Of a stretch of 64,000 bases of DNA, positions 1 to 11,266 are shown one piece after another. Source of the stretch: a bacterium ADurb.Bin236 (lineage in GTDB: Bacteria > UBP15 > UBA6099). Each line of letters starts with the position of its first letter. Position 1 is the first letter of the stretch. The stretch covers positions 1-64,000 of the forward strand of contig MWCD01000009.1 in the NCBI GenBank assembly GCA_002069885.1, given 5' to 3'. The notes under the pieces are model-generated. The model saw only the letters and a program-made list of their open reading frames with translations, had not been told where the DNA came from and ran no database searches. Position numbers and translations under genes: made by a program.

Positions 1-1
1 A

Positions 2-640
2 CCTCTGTGCGTCGATTCGGCGAACCCGTCTCTGCTCTCGGAAGCCGCGGCGAAAATCTCGGCCAAACGAAGCGGCCCGCCGCCGGAAAACGGACTCGAA
101 CCCGACGGCGCTCCGTGGCTGCTGCTCAATTCCCTGTCCGCCGAAAAAGACAGATACGACGGAGTCCTGCCGGTGGCGGTCAAACACAATGCTTCGGTGG
201 TGGCGCTGCTGATGGACGACTCCGGAATGCCGGAAGACGCGGCGAAAAGGATCGAGACGGGCAGGGCGCTTGTGAAACGGCTGGTCTCCGACGGCGTTCC
301 GCAAGAGCGGATTTTCGCCGACCCGCTGATAATGCCCGCTGGAGTAAACCCGGCGCTCGCGGCGGGGATACTCAAGGCGGTCCGCGAGTTGAGGGACGAG
401 TTTCCGGGCATTCACATCACGTGCGGGCTGACGAATGTTTCCCACGGTCTTCCCGCCCGGCATCTGCTGAACAGGACATATCTGGCGATGCTTATCGCCT
501 CCGGTTTGGACTCGGCGATAATGGACCCGACGGACATAAAACTGAGGTCGGCCCTTCGCGCGGCGCTAGCTTTGACCGATAAGGACCCGTTCTGTTCGGC
601 CTACATCAGGGACTATAGAAAAAACCTGCTCGATGCATAG
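2..640 (+). CDS. Methyltetrahydrofolate:corrinoid methyltransferase-like protein (5' truncated by window edge)
   Basis: The reading frame is open from base 2, so the N-terminus lies outside the window. The visible part begins with PLCVDSANP, typical of pterin-binding TIM-barrel methyltransferases (AcsE/MeTr, related to dihydropteroate synthase). It continues with IFADPLIMP and with GLTNVSHGLP followed by LLNRTYLAM and AIMDPTD, the later conserved strands of that barrel. The family transfers the methyl group of methyl-THF to a corrinoid protein in the Wood-Ljungdahl or related C1 pathways. No acs/cdh partner genes are visible, so whether this serves acetyl-CoA synthesis or another corrinoid reaction cannot be told. 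The last 8 bases overlap the next gene. The family call is firm; the exact substrate is inferred. Confidence 0.85.
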   Translation, partial: PLCVDSANPSLLSEAAAKISAKRSGPPPENGLEPDGAPWLLLNSLSAEKDRYDGVLPVAVKHNASVVALLMDDSGMPEDAAKRIETGRALVKRLVSDGVPQERIFADPLIMPAGVNPALAAGILKAVRELRDEFPGIHITCGLTNVSHGLPARHLLNRTYLAMLIASGLDSAIMDPTDIKLRSALRAALALTDKDPFCSAYIRDYRKNLLDA

Positions 641-3122
641 AAAACACGCGCTTTCACTGACATGGTTTGCGGCATATCTGGCGGCGGCGGCCGGGCTTTC
701 CATCGCGCCCGGACTAGGCTTCTGGCAGAGCGCGGCGCTGCTGGCTCCGCCTGTGGCTCTCCTTATCGGGCTTTCTTGGTCCGCTCCCAACCCCGACTTC
801 TCCTCCGACGACTCTTCCCCCGCCGAGCCTATCGAGGACCTCTCGAACCCATCACGTAAAGTCATCTGGCTGAACGGCCCGTGGGAGTTCAAGATAGAGC
901 GGGAAAAAAGGTGGCGGCGGCTCGACGTTCCGAAACCTTGGAACTCCGTGCCCGGCCTGAAATATTACACCGGAAAAGCCAGATACCGGCGCATAACGCG
1001 GACGCCCGCCGGATGGTCCCTCGGCAGCCTGTTTCTCCGCTTCCGCGGCGCAAATTACTTCACTCAGGTTTATATCGACGGCAAACTTGTGGGAACCCAC
1101 ACGGGCGGCTTCACGCCTTTCGAGTTCGACGTGGCTGACTTCTTCGCCGACGGCGGAGACCACGAGATTGAGATCGCGGTGGACAACTCCTTGAGCAGGT
1201 CCACTGTGCCCAACGTTGTAGGCTGGAGCAACGACGGGGGCCTTCTTCGCGAGGTCTATCTCGAAACCCGCGCCCCTATACACATAGACGACATCTATAT
1301 CTATTCCGAGCCGGACCTCAAGGGCCGCGCCGATATCGCTTTCATTGCGAAGATACACAACCCGAAACTCGAGCCGAGGAACTATTCCATACAGGTATAT
1401 TCGCCGCAGGGCGCGGTGATACACGAGCACGTCGTCGAAGGCTGGACGATGCAGACGCTGCAGCACAGGTTCCGCGCCCAGTTCGTGTCCCTGTGGGAGC
1501 CGGACAACCCGGCGCTGTACAGATGCCGGGTGAGCGTGGCGGAGCCGGGCGGCGACGAGCTGAACTTTAAATTCGGAGTGCGGAGCTTCGAGGCGGGGCC
1601 TGACGGATTGTTGCTGAATGGAAAACCTACAAGGCTTCGCGGAGTTTCCGTCCTAAGCGACTCCCCGGCGCGCGGGGCGTCGCTGTCGGCGGACGCGCTG
1701 AAGAAAGACCTCGAAGCGGTCAAGGCCGCCGGGTTCAACGCTGTGCGGTTCGGCCCCATGCCGGCGCACAGGAAGGCGCTGGAGCTTTGCGACAGGATGG
1801 GCCTGCTCGTCCTTCAGGAGATACCCGTGTGGAGGACGCTGGCGCTCGACCTGAGCGATCCCGGCTACCAACAGGCCGCCGAGACCCAGTTGCGCGAGAT
1901 GGTGTTGCGCGACCGCAACCGGGCCTGTCTTCTGGCGTGGGGGCTGGCAGCCAGAATCGAGAGCGACACCAGCGAGGCCCGCTGGTTCGTAGAGCGCATG
2001 GCCGCCATAGCTCGCGGCCTAGACGCGCGCCCGGTTTACATCTCCACCTCCGACCCCTCGCGCGAAACCTGCGCCGACATCGTGGACTTTCTTGCGGTCG
2101 AACCCGACGTGAAATCCCCCGAACGCGTGGAAGCCGCCGTAGACGCGGCGGCGGCTCTTAATATCCCCCGCGTCGTGTTCCTCCCAGGAGCGGCCGCGTT
2201 CCGCTCCGCAGGCTCCCGCCAAGCCGGCGCTCCCGGCACGGAGGAAAATCAGGCCGTCGCCCTCCTCGACTTGGTCGAAAGGCTCGACGCCAGCGAGCGC
2301 GACAGCGGCTGGGTTGTCTCCACCCTGAACGACCACCGAGACCCCGGCATTTTTTACGGCTCGGACCCCTTCATGCGGCGCACAGGGCTGATGACCATCG
2401 AAAGGCGGGATAAACTCGCTTTCGGCGCTCTGGCGACGTATATAAAGGAAAACGTCAGGCCTGAAATCTCCGTAGCCCGCCTGCGCACTCCCATCACCAC
2501 CATCTCAAAAAGCTTCGCCCTGCTGTGGATCGCCTTCTCCGCTTTGTTTCTGGCGCTGAACCCGTCCGTCATTTCCAAACTCGCTTACGACCCCAAAGGC
2601 TTCGTGTCGGCCTATCCCTCGCCGACTCTTGCGGTGTTCTACGTCACGCTATTCACCGCCCTGAGCTGGGCGGTGCTGTTCAATCGTTTCTTCAGAAGCG
2701 CGCCGCGCGTCCTGCTCGGCTCCATCGACATGCCCTTCCTCATCCTCATTTCCCGCGTCTTTAGAAACGAGTTCACGCTGTTCTTGGTCACTTACGCGTC
2801 GTTGATATGGTTCTGGTTCTTCAACACCACGCTGCTAAGCTTCTTCATGCCCGGCGCGGAGTTTTATTCCCTGCTGGCGCTAACGGCCGCCGTGAGTCTT
2901 CCCGATGTAACATTCGCGCTCGCCGCATTCTTCAGAGTGTCGCTGCCAGTCTCGTTCCTGTTGTTCAACGCGTGGAAGATATTCGTGTGTCTGATGGCGC
3001 TGGGCGTGTCGGGAACCATCCTGTTCGTTCTTGCCGGCCCGGCCGCCGTGATCGGCGTGCTCGCCATCCTTATAGAACGCAAATTCCACATATTCAAATA
3101 CCTGCGCGAAATCGCCCGCTGA
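633..3122 (+). CDS. Membrane-fused GH2-like protein, apparently without catalytic residues
   Basis: 829 aa. An N-terminal pair of hydrophobic segments (about residues 8-50) precedes a GH2-type jelly-roll domain (WLNGPWEFKIERE, then YRRITRTP and GANYFTQVYIDGKLVG, about 75-215), an Ig-like domain, and a TIM barrel starting at RLRGVSV (about 335). About 190 residues with five or six hydrophobic segments follow and end near residue 829. In active GH2 enzymes the acid/base Glu lies in a W-S-x-G/A-N-E motif; here the matching stretch after RDRNRACLLA reads WGLAARIE, with Arg at the Glu position. The nucleophile strand reads VVFLPGAA, with no Glu. I infer a sugar-binding or scaffold protein at the membrane rather than a hydrolase. 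It overlaps the upstream gene by 8 bases. Confidence 0.8.
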   Translation: MHRKHALSLTWFAAYLAAAAGLSIAPGLGFWQSAALLAPPVALLIGLSWSAPNPDFSSDDSSPAEPIEDLSNPSRKVIWLNGPWEFKIEREKRWRRLDVPKPWNSVPGLKYYTGKARYRRITRTPAGWSLGSLFLRFRGANYFTQVYIDGKLVGTHTGGFTPFEFDVADFFADGGDHEIEIAVDNSLSRSTVPNVVGWSNDGGLLREVYLETRAPIHIDDIYIYSEPDLKGRADIAFIAKIHNPKLEPRNYSIQVYSPQGAVIHEHVVEGWTMQTLQHRFRAQFVSLWEPDNPALYRCRVSVAEPGGDELNFKFGVRSFEAGPDGLLLNGKPTRLRGVSVLSDSPARGASLSADALKKDLEAVKAAGFNAVRFGPMPAHRKALELCDRMGLLVLQEIPVWRTLALDLSDPGYQQAAETQLREMVLRDRNRACLLAWGLAARIESDTSEARWFVERMAAIARGLDARPVYISTSDPSRETCADIVDFLAVEPDVKSPERVEAAVDAAAALNIPRVVFLPGAAAFRSAGSRQAGAPGTEENQAVALLDLVERLDASERDSGWVVSTLNDHRDPGIFYGSDPFMRRTGLMTIERRDKLAFGALATYIKENVRPEISVARLRTPITTISKSFALLWIAFSALFLALNPSVISKLAYDPKGFVSAYPSPTLAVFYVTLFTALSWAVLFNRFFRSAPRVLLGSIDMPFLILISRVFRNEFTLFLVTYASLIWFWFFNTTLLSFFMPGAEFYSLLALTAAVSLPDVTFALAAFFRVSLPVSFLLFNAWKIFVCLMALGVSGTILFVLAGPAAVIGVLAILIERKFHIFKYLREIAR

Positions 3123-3249
3123 GTAGAAGTTTCGATATTTAATACAGCGCCTAAGCGGACAGATGGGCAACTATATGTAAGCATTGTTAAACATGCTTTG
3201 TGCTTCCGGGGCATTCTTTTTTTTCTTCTTTTTGTTACAAAAAAATATG

Positions 3250-3278
3250 TTGACATATTATTGTATATATAATATATT
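3250..3278 (+). promoter_or_regulatory. Likely sigma-70 promoter of gyrBA
   Basis: TTGACA at 3250-3255 is followed after 17 bases by TATATT at 3273-3278, inside a very AT-rich stretch about 160 bases before gyrB. Another TATAAT at 3268 would give only a 12-base spacer and was not chosen. Confidence 0.6.
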
Positions 3279-3373
3279 AATTCAGATATGAATAGGCAAG
3301 TATATGCAAATGCGACCTGTTTGGCATCGATAAGACACTTTTTTATTTGTAGAAACCAATTCGGCATGCCAAG

Positions 3374-3415
3374 CAACTGAAAAGGCGAATACGGGGCGCA
3401 AGCCCCCTGCAGTTG
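3374..3415 (+). promoter_or_regulatory. Stem-loop in the gyrB leader
   Basis: CAACTG (3374-3379) pairs with CAGTTG (3410-3415). Between them is a compact GGGGC-GCAA-GCCCC hairpin with a GNRA tetraloop. The structure ends 8 bases before the gyrB Shine-Dalgarno, so it could influence ribosome access. Function is inferred only. Confidence 0.35.
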
Positions 3416-3416
3416 A

Positions 3417-5351
<1,935 letters not shown>

Positions 5352-5416
5352 CGACGCGCCGCCGCTGGCGGAGCGATGAAAAACAGCGAACCGAACTGAA
5401 AGGATAAATCCGACAG

Positions 5417-7936
5417 ATGACCAAGAAGAGAGAAGAATACGAAGACAGATCTACTATAGTGGACGCTCCGGTCGAAGAGCAAATGAAGACGGCGTACATC
5501 AACTACGCCATGAGCGTCATAGTGGGGCGCGCGCTGCCCGACGTCAAAGACGGGCTGAAACCCGTGCACCGCAGGATACTGTACACCATGAGCGACCTCG
5601 GACTGACTCCGGGCGCAAAGCACAGGAAATCGGCGAAGATCGTCGGCGACGTCATGGGCCGCTTCCATCCCCACGGCGACTCGGCCATATACGACGCCCT
5701 CGTCAGGATGGCTCAGGACTTCAACATGCGCCACACGCTAGTCAACGGCCACGGCAACTTCGGCTCCATCGATGGCGACAACGCGGCGGCATACAGGTAC
5801 ACCGAGGCCCGGCTCGACAAGCTCGCAATGGAGCTGTTGGCGGACATCAAGATGAACACCGTCGACTTCGTGGACAACTACGAAGGCACGGAGAAAGAGC
5901 CTCTGGCGCTTCCGGCCAGATACCCGAACCTGCTGGTGAACGGCTCGTCGGGCATCGCCGTCGGCATGGCCACCAGCATCCCTCCCCACAACCTGCAGGA
6001 AGTGGTGGACGCAACCATAGCGGTCGTCGAGGAGCCGGAGATCGAGCCTGAGAAACTCATAAAGATGATCAAAGGCCCGGACTTCCCGACCTATGGCGAG
6101 ATTGTCGGCAAACAGGGAATCAAGGACGCTTACCTGACAGGCAGGGGCAAGGTCACTCTGAGAGGCAAAATCGAGCCGGAGGAAACAAAGACGGGCAAGC
6201 AGCGCCTCGTCATCACCGAGATTCCATATATGGTGAACAAAAGCAACATGATCGAGGGGCTGGCGGACCTCGTGCGCGGCAAGAAAATCGAAGGCATATC
6301 CGATATCCGCGACGAATCCGACCGGGGCGGCATCCGCGTCATAATCGAGCTGAAAAAAGACGCCAACCCGTACGTCATCCAGAACCTTATAATGAAGCAC
6401 ACGCAGATGCAGACGACGTTCAGCATAATCATGCTGGCGCTCGTGAACAACGAGCCGAAGACGCTGGCTCTGAAGGAGATGCTTGAATATTTCATCGAGC
6501 ACAGGCGGGATGTCGTGCGCCGCCGCACCCAGTTTGAGCTGGACAAGGCGAAGGCCCGCGCCCACATCCTCGAAGGCCTTCGCATCGCGCTCCAGAACAT
6601 CGACGAGGTCATCGCCATAATCAAGAAGAGCAAGGATGTGGCGACGGCCCGCGAGACCCTCATGAAACGCTTCGAGCTTTCTGAGATTCAGGCGCAGGCC
6701 ATACTCGACCTGCGGCTGCAGAAACTCACCAGCCTCGAACAGAAAGCCATACTCGACGAGTACGCCGAACTGATCAAAAAAATCGCGGAACTCGAGGACA
6801 TACTTGCCAATCCGAGAAAAGTCGACGCCATTATCGTCAAGGAGCTGACGGAGATAAAGGAGAAATACGGAGAGAAGAGGCGCACCCGGATAGTGGTCGG
6901 CGGAGCCGAGATAGACATCGAGGACCTCATTCAGCGCGAGGACGTAGTCATCACCGTCACGCGCGACGGCTGGGTCAAACGGCTGCCGGTCGACACCTAC
7001 CGCACGCAGGGCCGGGGCGGGCGCGGCGTCATAGGCCTCACAAAGAAGTCAGAAGACACCGTCAAACACCTCTTCGTCACATGCAGCCACGACATAATTC
7101 TGTTCTTCTCGAACAGGGGCCAGATATACAGGATGAAGGCATACCAGCTTCCGCAGGCGGGCCGCACCGCGAAGGGCATCCCGCTGGTCAACCTCCTGCA
7201 GCTTGCGCCCGCGGAAAGAATAACCGCTGTCATCCCGATCAAAGAGTTCGACGACGAGCACTATCTGATGATGATTACCAAAGACGGCCTCGTGAAGAAG
7301 ACCAAGCTGAGCGAGTACGACACTCCGCGCAAGGGCGGCATCAGGGCGATAACGCTCAGGCAGGGCGACGAGTTGCGGTATGTCATAATATCGAACGGAG
7401 AGCGCGAAGTCGTGATAGGCACTCGGAAGGGCCTCAGCATCAGGTTCAAGGAATCAGACGTCAGGGCGATGGGCAGAGGCGCGGCGGGCGTGCGCGGCAT
7501 CATGCTCAACCGCAGCGACGAGGTCGTCGGCGCGAGCATAGTGGACGACGACAAAGCAATGCTGGCAGTCTGCGAAAACGGCTACGGCAAACGCACGCTC
7601 TTGAAATACTACAGAGGCCAGAACAGAGGCGGAAAAGGCATCCTTAACATAAAGGTGAGCGAACGCAACGGCGATGTCGTGGGCATCGCGGTCGCGGGCG
7701 TGGAAGACGAACTGATGATGATCTCAGAAAAGGGCATCATCATCCGAGTGCCTGTCAGAACCATCTCCGCCACAATCGGACGCAGCACTCAGGGCGTCCG
7801 CCTCATGCGCATGGACGAAAGCGACAAAGTCGTCGCCTTCGAGGTCTTCAAAGAGGAGGACTATGACGACACCGTCGCCTCCGTCAACGCCTGCGCGCCT
7901 GAACCCGGCGACGAAGTGGAAGACACGGAAGAATAA
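5417..7936 (+). CDS. gyrA: DNA gyrase subunit A
   Basis: 839 aa. Breakage-reunion subunit of gyrase. The winged-helix region has [10 protein letters not shown] (about residues 84-93). The catalytic Tyr lies in [11 protein letters not shown] (about 125). A coiled-coil arm and a C-terminal beta-pinwheel with six repeats follow. The position equivalent to E. coli Ser83 is Ser and the one equivalent to Asp87 is Asp, so the quinolone-determining region looks wild type. The GyrA box is a divergent QGRGGRG, which matches the gyrase class better than topoisomerase IV. A strong palindromic terminator lies 16 bases after the stop. Confidence 0.97.
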   Translation: MTKKREEYEDRSTIVDAPVEEQMKTAYINYAMSVIVGRALPDVKDGLKPVHRRILYTMSDLGLTPGAKHRKSAKIVGDVMGRFHPHGDSAIYDALVRMAQDFNMRHTLVNGHGNFGSIDGDNAAAYRYTEARLDKLAMELLADIKMNTVDFVDNYEGTEKEPLALPARYPNLLVNGSSGIAVGMATSIPPHNLQEVVDATIAVVEEPEIEPEKLIKMIKGPDFPTYGEIVGKQGIKDAYLTGRGKVTLRGKIEPEETKTGKQRLVITEIPYMVNKSNMIEGLADLVRGKKIEGISDIRDESDRGGIRVIIELKKDANPYVIQNLIMKHTQMQTTFSIIMLALVNNEPKTLALKEMLEYFIEHRRDVVRRRTQFELDKAKARAHILEGLRIALQNIDEVIAIIKKSKDVATARETLMKRFELSEIQAQAILDLRLQKLTSLEQKAILDEYAELIKKIAELEDILANPRKVDAIIVKELTEIKEKYGEKRRTRIVVGGAEIDIEDLIQREDVVITVTRDGWVKRLPVDTYRTQGRGGRGVIGLTKKSEDTVKHLFVTCSHDIILFFSNRGQIYRMKAYQLPQAGRTAKGIPLVNLLQLAPAERITAVIPIKEFDDEHYLMMITKDGLVKKTKLSEYDTPRKGGIRAITLRQGDELRYVIISNGEREVVIGTRKGLSIRFKESDVRAMGRGAAGVRGIMLNRSDEVVGASIVDDDKAMLAVCENGYGKRTLLKYYRGQNRGGKGILNIKVSERNGDVVGIAVAGVEDELMMISEKGIIIRVPVRTISATIGRSTQGVRLMRMDESDKVVAFEVFKEEDYDDTVASVNACAPEPGDEVEDTEE

Positions 7937-7952
7937 CCCAAGCTGTTTGAAA

Positions 7953-7985
7953 AAAAGAGAAACTTTCAATGAAAGTTTCTCTTTT
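7953..7985 (+). terminator. Terminator after gyrA
   Basis: A perfect 15-bp inverted repeat (AAAAGAGAAACTTTC / GAAAGTTTCTCTTTT) with an AAT loop, followed by more T residues. The A/T tracts on both sides mean it could work in both directions. Its arm resembles the right end of the adjacent dispersed repeat. Confidence 0.75.
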
Positions 7986-8009
7986 GTTTTTTAAATGCGT
8001 TTGTGTTCA

Positions 8010-8366
8010 TTAAGGGAAAACTTTTGAAAAAGTTTTCCCTTAAACCCTTTCAAAACATTTCATGCCAGCGCCGAATGCGGAGCTTCGCCTCCGCCTTTGG
8101 CGCGTGTCAATGAAAAGATTCTGGCAAAGGTTTTCAGTGGAATATTGCACATAAACGATTTCACATCATGCGTTGCGTAACCGCAACCGTAGGGGCGACC
8201 CTTGCGGTCGCCCGAAATGTTAAAAGGGAGGGGGCAAGCCCCGCCCCTACGATTACGATTTTACATGGGGCGTCGGGAGAAGAAGCGCGTCAGCGATTCA
8301 ATCCCGACGCCCATTGAAATGTTTTGAAGAGATTCAAAGAGAAAATTTTTCAAAAGTTTCTCTTTG
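8010..8366. repeat. Dispersed repeat element, copy 1 (contains a nested insertion)
   Basis: The left end is a palindrome built on AAGGGAAAACTTTT / AAAAGTTTTCCCTT (8010-8043). The right end is a palindrome built on CAAAGAGAAA...TTTCTCTTTG (8335-8366). Between them are conserved blocks such as TTTTCAGTGGAAT, TGGGGCGTCGGG and GTTTTGAAGAGATTC. The same elements recur in the same order and orientation at 58626-58888. Copy 1 is longer by about 94 bp, mainly because of the insertion at 8167-8266. No protein is encoded, so this is a non-autonomous element or structured intergenic repeat. Confidence 0.75.
8167..8266. mobile_element. Nested 100-bp MITE-like insertion with GTAGGGGCG ends
   Basis: GTAGGGGCG (8189-8197) and CGCCCCTAC (8242-8250) form inverted ends around internal palindromes (GGCGACC...GGTCGCC). 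CGATTTCACAT (8156-8166) and CGATTTTACAT (8256-8266) are near-identical direct repeats flanking the unit, like a target-site duplication. The other copy of the host repeat (near 58780) has this site uninterrupted. A relative of the palindrome lies at 39509-39537. Confidence 0.65.
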
Positions 8367-8400
8367 GTTCTTTTCTTTTGCGTTTTGCTTTATGAATATT

Positions 8401-8895
8401 TTAAGATTCTTTGAAGTCTGCGGGTTTGATGTTCTGGACGAACTCTTTGAATTTCTGAATTTCCTCGTCGTCCGGGGGGCCGCCGACGATGGCCGCCTCG
8501 TCTATGATTCGTTTGGAGACATATATCGGAGTGTCAGTGCGGAGAGAAAGGGCGATGGCGTCGCTGGGCCTTGCGTCCACCAGCACCGGGTCGCCGTTTT
8601 CCTTGCTGACGAGCATTTTTGCGTGGAACGTGCCCTCTATTATGTCGTGTATCCTGATTTCCTTGAGTTTGAGGTCAAAGCTTTCGAGCAGAGACTTCAT
8701 GAGGTCGTGGCTCATGGGTCGGGGGACGGAGACGCCTTCGAGGGCTATCTCGATCTGGGTGGCCTCGAACATGCCTATCCAGATGGGCAGAAACCTGTCG
8801 CCGGCGCTGTCTTTGAGCAGCACGACGGGGACTTTGTTGAATATGTCGAACCGGACGCAGTATACCTCGACCGGGACCATTTCGTCGCTGGACAA
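8401..8895 (-). CDS. Bifunctional nuclease (BFN/DUF151) family protein
   Basis: 164 aa, a single BFN domain. Family features visible are VVLLKDSAGDRFLPIWIGMFEA near the N-terminus, GTFHAKML in the middle, and the conserved DARPSDAIALSLR (about residues 107-119). Some members have reported DNase/RNase activity; in vivo roles are poorly known. A TTG start is used because GGAAGGA lies 9 bases upstream; the first ATG, five codons in, is too far from it. It is transcribed on the minus strand behind the 8970-9377 gene, with 74 bp between them. Confidence 0.85.
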   Translation of the reverse strand: MSSDEMVPVEVYCVRFDIFNKVPVVLLKDSAGDRFLPIWIGMFEATQIEIALEGVSVPRPMSHDLMKSLLESFDLKLKEIRIHDIIEGTFHAKMLVSKENGDPVLVDARPSDAIALSLRTDTPIYVSKRIIDEAAIVGGPPDDEEIQKFKEFVQNIKPADFKES

Positions 8896-8969
8896 AGTTG
8901 AGAGTCCTTCCGTAGTAGAGATTGCGGTCGCCCGCCACTGAACTAATTATATACCCATTTCAAAAGTCT

Positions 8970-9377
8970 TCAACCCGGAGGGGCGGCGTCGCGGGGTCTG
9001 CCGTAAAGTTCGCGGAGACGGCAGGCGAGGGAGCATGCCTGCGCATAGAACACGCTCGGTCTGCGCGTCTTTATCTCAAGGAAAGCTCTCCACGGGGCGG
9101 CTTTTCCTTCCGTGACGCGCTGGCGGAACACGAAAAACGCGGAGGGCGTCTCCGCGAACATAACCGAGTAATAGTCGTTGAAGTCGTCGATGCGGGGCTG
9201 AAAGTTGAAAGCGCGCTGGATGTCGAGTCGTTCGCCGGTCTCCAGATAGGCGTAATAGCCCGAACCGAGGATGTCGAAGAGTTCGACCTCTTCGTCTCTT
9301 GCTGCCGCGCTCTGGATATTGTCGAAGAAGCTCAACGTCCGGCTCCGGAGGAAATATTCCCGCGCGGTCGGCGTCAA
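8970..9377 (-). CDS. Hypothetical protein
   Basis: 135 aa, no recognised family. It is soluble-looking, rich in aromatic and charged residues (LFDILGSGYYAYLETGERLDI, FQPRIDDFNDYYSVMF), with no signal peptide or membrane segment. The start is TTG with no convincing ribosome binding site, so the N-terminus is uncertain. It lies upstream of the BFN gene on the same strand and diverges from yjbQ. Codon use matches the surrounding GC-rich core, which supports its being real. Confidence 0.55.
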   Translation of the reverse strand: MTPTAREYFLRSRTLSFFDNIQSAAARDEEVELFDILGSGYYAYLETGERLDIQRAFNFQPRIDDFNDYYSVMFAETPSAFFVFRQRVTEGKAAPWRAFLEIKTRRPSVFYAQACSLACRLRELYGRPRDAAPPG

Positions 9378-9472
9378 GCCGCGCCGGGCGAGGTTGCCGC
9401 CGCCGCTGTTTCCATTATAGGCCGGGTAATGTAAAATGAATAGCCGGGAGAGCGCGACGGGAGGAACTTGAA

Positions 9473-9889
9473 ATGGTCAGACAGTCCGAACTGGAGTTGA
9501 ACACCGAAGGCAACGGCCAGATGAATGACATCACCGCCGAGGTGTCGAGGGCGGCGGAGGAGTCGGGCATCAAGGACGGCATAGTGACGGTGTTTGTGCC
9601 GGGGGCTACCGGAGCGGTCACCACCATCGAGTATGAGAGCGGGCTAGTGAAAGACTTCGCCGAGCTTATGGAGCGGCTGGCGCCGCAAGGGAAAGATTAC
9701 GCGCACAACGCGCGGTGGGGAGACGGCAACGGGCATTCGCATTTGCGCGCCTCTCTGCTCGGCCCGTCGCTGACCGTCCCGCTGACGGACGGCGCGCTAG
9801 CTCTCGGAACTTGGCAACAGATTGTCTTCGTGGATTTTGACACGCGGGCGAGGATGCGCAATCTGATAGTGCAGATTGTCGGAGAATAG
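9473..9889 (+). CDS. YjbQ/UPF0047 family protein
   Basis: 138 aa. The small trimeric UPF0047 fold is recognised by ITAEVSRAAEESGIKDGIVTVFVPGATGAVTTIEYE and, near the C-terminus, by HLRASLLGPSLTVPLTDGALALGTWQQIVFVDFD, which holds the conserved His/Asp metal-site residues. Some members show weak thiamine-phosphate synthase activity, but the physiological role is unsettled. The stop lies 4 bases before the preferred der start, suggesting a shared transcript. Confidence 0.9.
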   Translation: MVRQSELELNTEGNGQMNDITAEVSRAAEESGIKDGIVTVFVPGATGAVTTIEYESGLVKDFAELMERLAPQGKDYAHNARWGDGNGHSHLRASLLGPSLTVPLTDGALALGTWQQIVFVDFDTRARMRNLIVQIVGE

Positions 9890-9893
9890 CATA

Positions 9894-11225
9894 TTGAAAA
9901 CAGAAACGCCTCCCTTGGTGTCCATAGTCGGCAGGCCGAACGTGGGCAAGTCCACTCTGTTCAATCGGCTGTTGGGCCGCAGAGTGTCTATAGTTGACGA
10001 CATGGCGGGAGTGACCCGCGACAGGATATTCGCCAGATGCGGATTCGGCGGCGCTCCCGCGTTTCTTGTGGACACCGGAGGGCTGACCCCCGGCGGAAAA
10101 TCGGAGCTGGACCGCAACATCGAAAAACAGATACTGATGTCCTTTGAAAGCTCGGCCGTCCTCGTTTTCGTGGCGGACGCCGCGGCGGGCGTGATGCCGG
10201 AGGACAGGATTGTGGCCGATGTCCTGCGCAAGCACAATAAGCCGGTGATTCTGGCCGCGAACAAATCCGACAGCGGAAAGATAGCGCAGGGAGCCTCGGA
10301 GTTTTTCGCTCTCGGCATGGGCGAGCCGATAGCCGTGTCCGCTCTGCACGGCGACAACATAGAGGCGCTCAGGGAGCGCGTAGCGGCGCTGCTTCCGAAG
10401 GCGCGCGGAGCGTCGTTCGAGACGCCGGAGACGAGGTTCTGCGTCGTCGGCAGGCCGAATGTGGGAAAATCCTCCATCGTCAACGCCGTCCTCGGCGAGG
10501 AGCGGTGCGTGGTATCCGACGTTCCCGGAACCACTCGGGACAGAGTGGACGCCGAATTCGTTCACGACGGGCGCAGGTTCGTGATAGTGGACACCGCCGG
10601 GCTTAAGCGCCGCAAGTCGAAGATGGACAGGCTGGAGTTCTACAGCTCGACGCGCACCCGGCGCGCGATGGCCGAATCCGACGTCGTGGCTCTGGTTCTG
10701 GACTCGCGGGATGGGTTGCTGGAAGGCGACAAGAGAATAATAAACGAGGCCATCGATTTGAAGCGCGGCCTCGTAATCGTGTGCAACAAGATGGACCTCG
10801 TCGACAACCCCGACTACGACAACTTCCTGAACCACATCAAGACCGAAGCCCCGTTCCTGATGCATACGCCCGTACTGTTCGTGTCGGCGCGGGAGCGCGC
10901 GGGGATGGAGGCGCTGCTCGACCGGCTCTCAGAGGTGAGCGCGCGCATGAGATTCATGCTGCCCATCGAACTGCTGACCAACGTCGTCTATGACGTCCGC
11001 TCGATGTATTCCCCCGGCTCGAAAGGCAGGAAGGTGGGCGAGATAAGGGGCGTGGTGCACGACAGCGCCAACCCGCCTCGCATAATAATCAAAGTGAACG
11101 ATCCTGATCTTTTCCCGCAGGCTTACGTCAAGCTGGTGGAAAACAGGATCCGCGGAGTGTTCGACCTTGTCGGAGTCCCGCTGGACCTGAAGCTGTCGGG
11201 CGCCCCCGTAAAGAAGAAAAAATGA
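9894..11225 (+). CDS. der: Ribosome biogenesis GTPase Der (EngA)
   Basis: About 443 aa. Tandem GTPase domains each carry a GRPNVGKS P-loop (about residues 13 and 186), DTAG/DTGG switch II motifs and NKxD motifs (ANKSD, CNKMD). A C-terminal KH-like domain ends in a lysine tail. Der acts in 50S ribosome assembly. Two TTG starts are possible, at 9876 and 9894. GGAG at 9881-9884 is 9 bases from the second and lies inside the first, so 9894 is preferred; it also avoids overlap with yjbQ. Confidence 0.95.
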   Translation: MKTETPPLVSIVGRPNVGKSTLFNRLLGRRVSIVDDMAGVTRDRIFARCGFGGAPAFLVDTGGLTPGGKSELDRNIEKQILMSFESSAVLVFVADAAAGVMPEDRIVADVLRKHNKPVILAANKSDSGKIAQGASEFFALGMGEPIAVSALHGDNIEALRERVAALLPKARGASFETPETRFCVVGRPNVGKSSIVNAVLGEERCVVSDVPGTTRDRVDAEFVHDGRRFVIVDTAGLKRRKSKMDRLEFYSSTRTRRAMAESDVVALVLDSRDGLLEGDKRIINEAIDLKRGLVIVCNKMDLVDNPDYDNFLNHIKTEAPFLMHTPVLFVSARERAGMEALLDRLSEVSARMRFMLPIELLTNVVYDVRSMYSPGSKGRKVGEIRGVVHDSANPPRIIIKVNDPDLFPQAYVKLVENRIRGVFDLVGVPLDLKLSGAPVKKKK

Positions 11226-11266
11226 AAGCGCGGCGTTTGAAAGCGCGGCGCGCGCGCGCATAAAAC

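Noticed and set aside
9666-10865. 399-codon minus-strand ORF opposite der
   Set aside because: Shadow of a GC-rich coding sequence; no ribosome site and Der is unambiguous on the plus strand.
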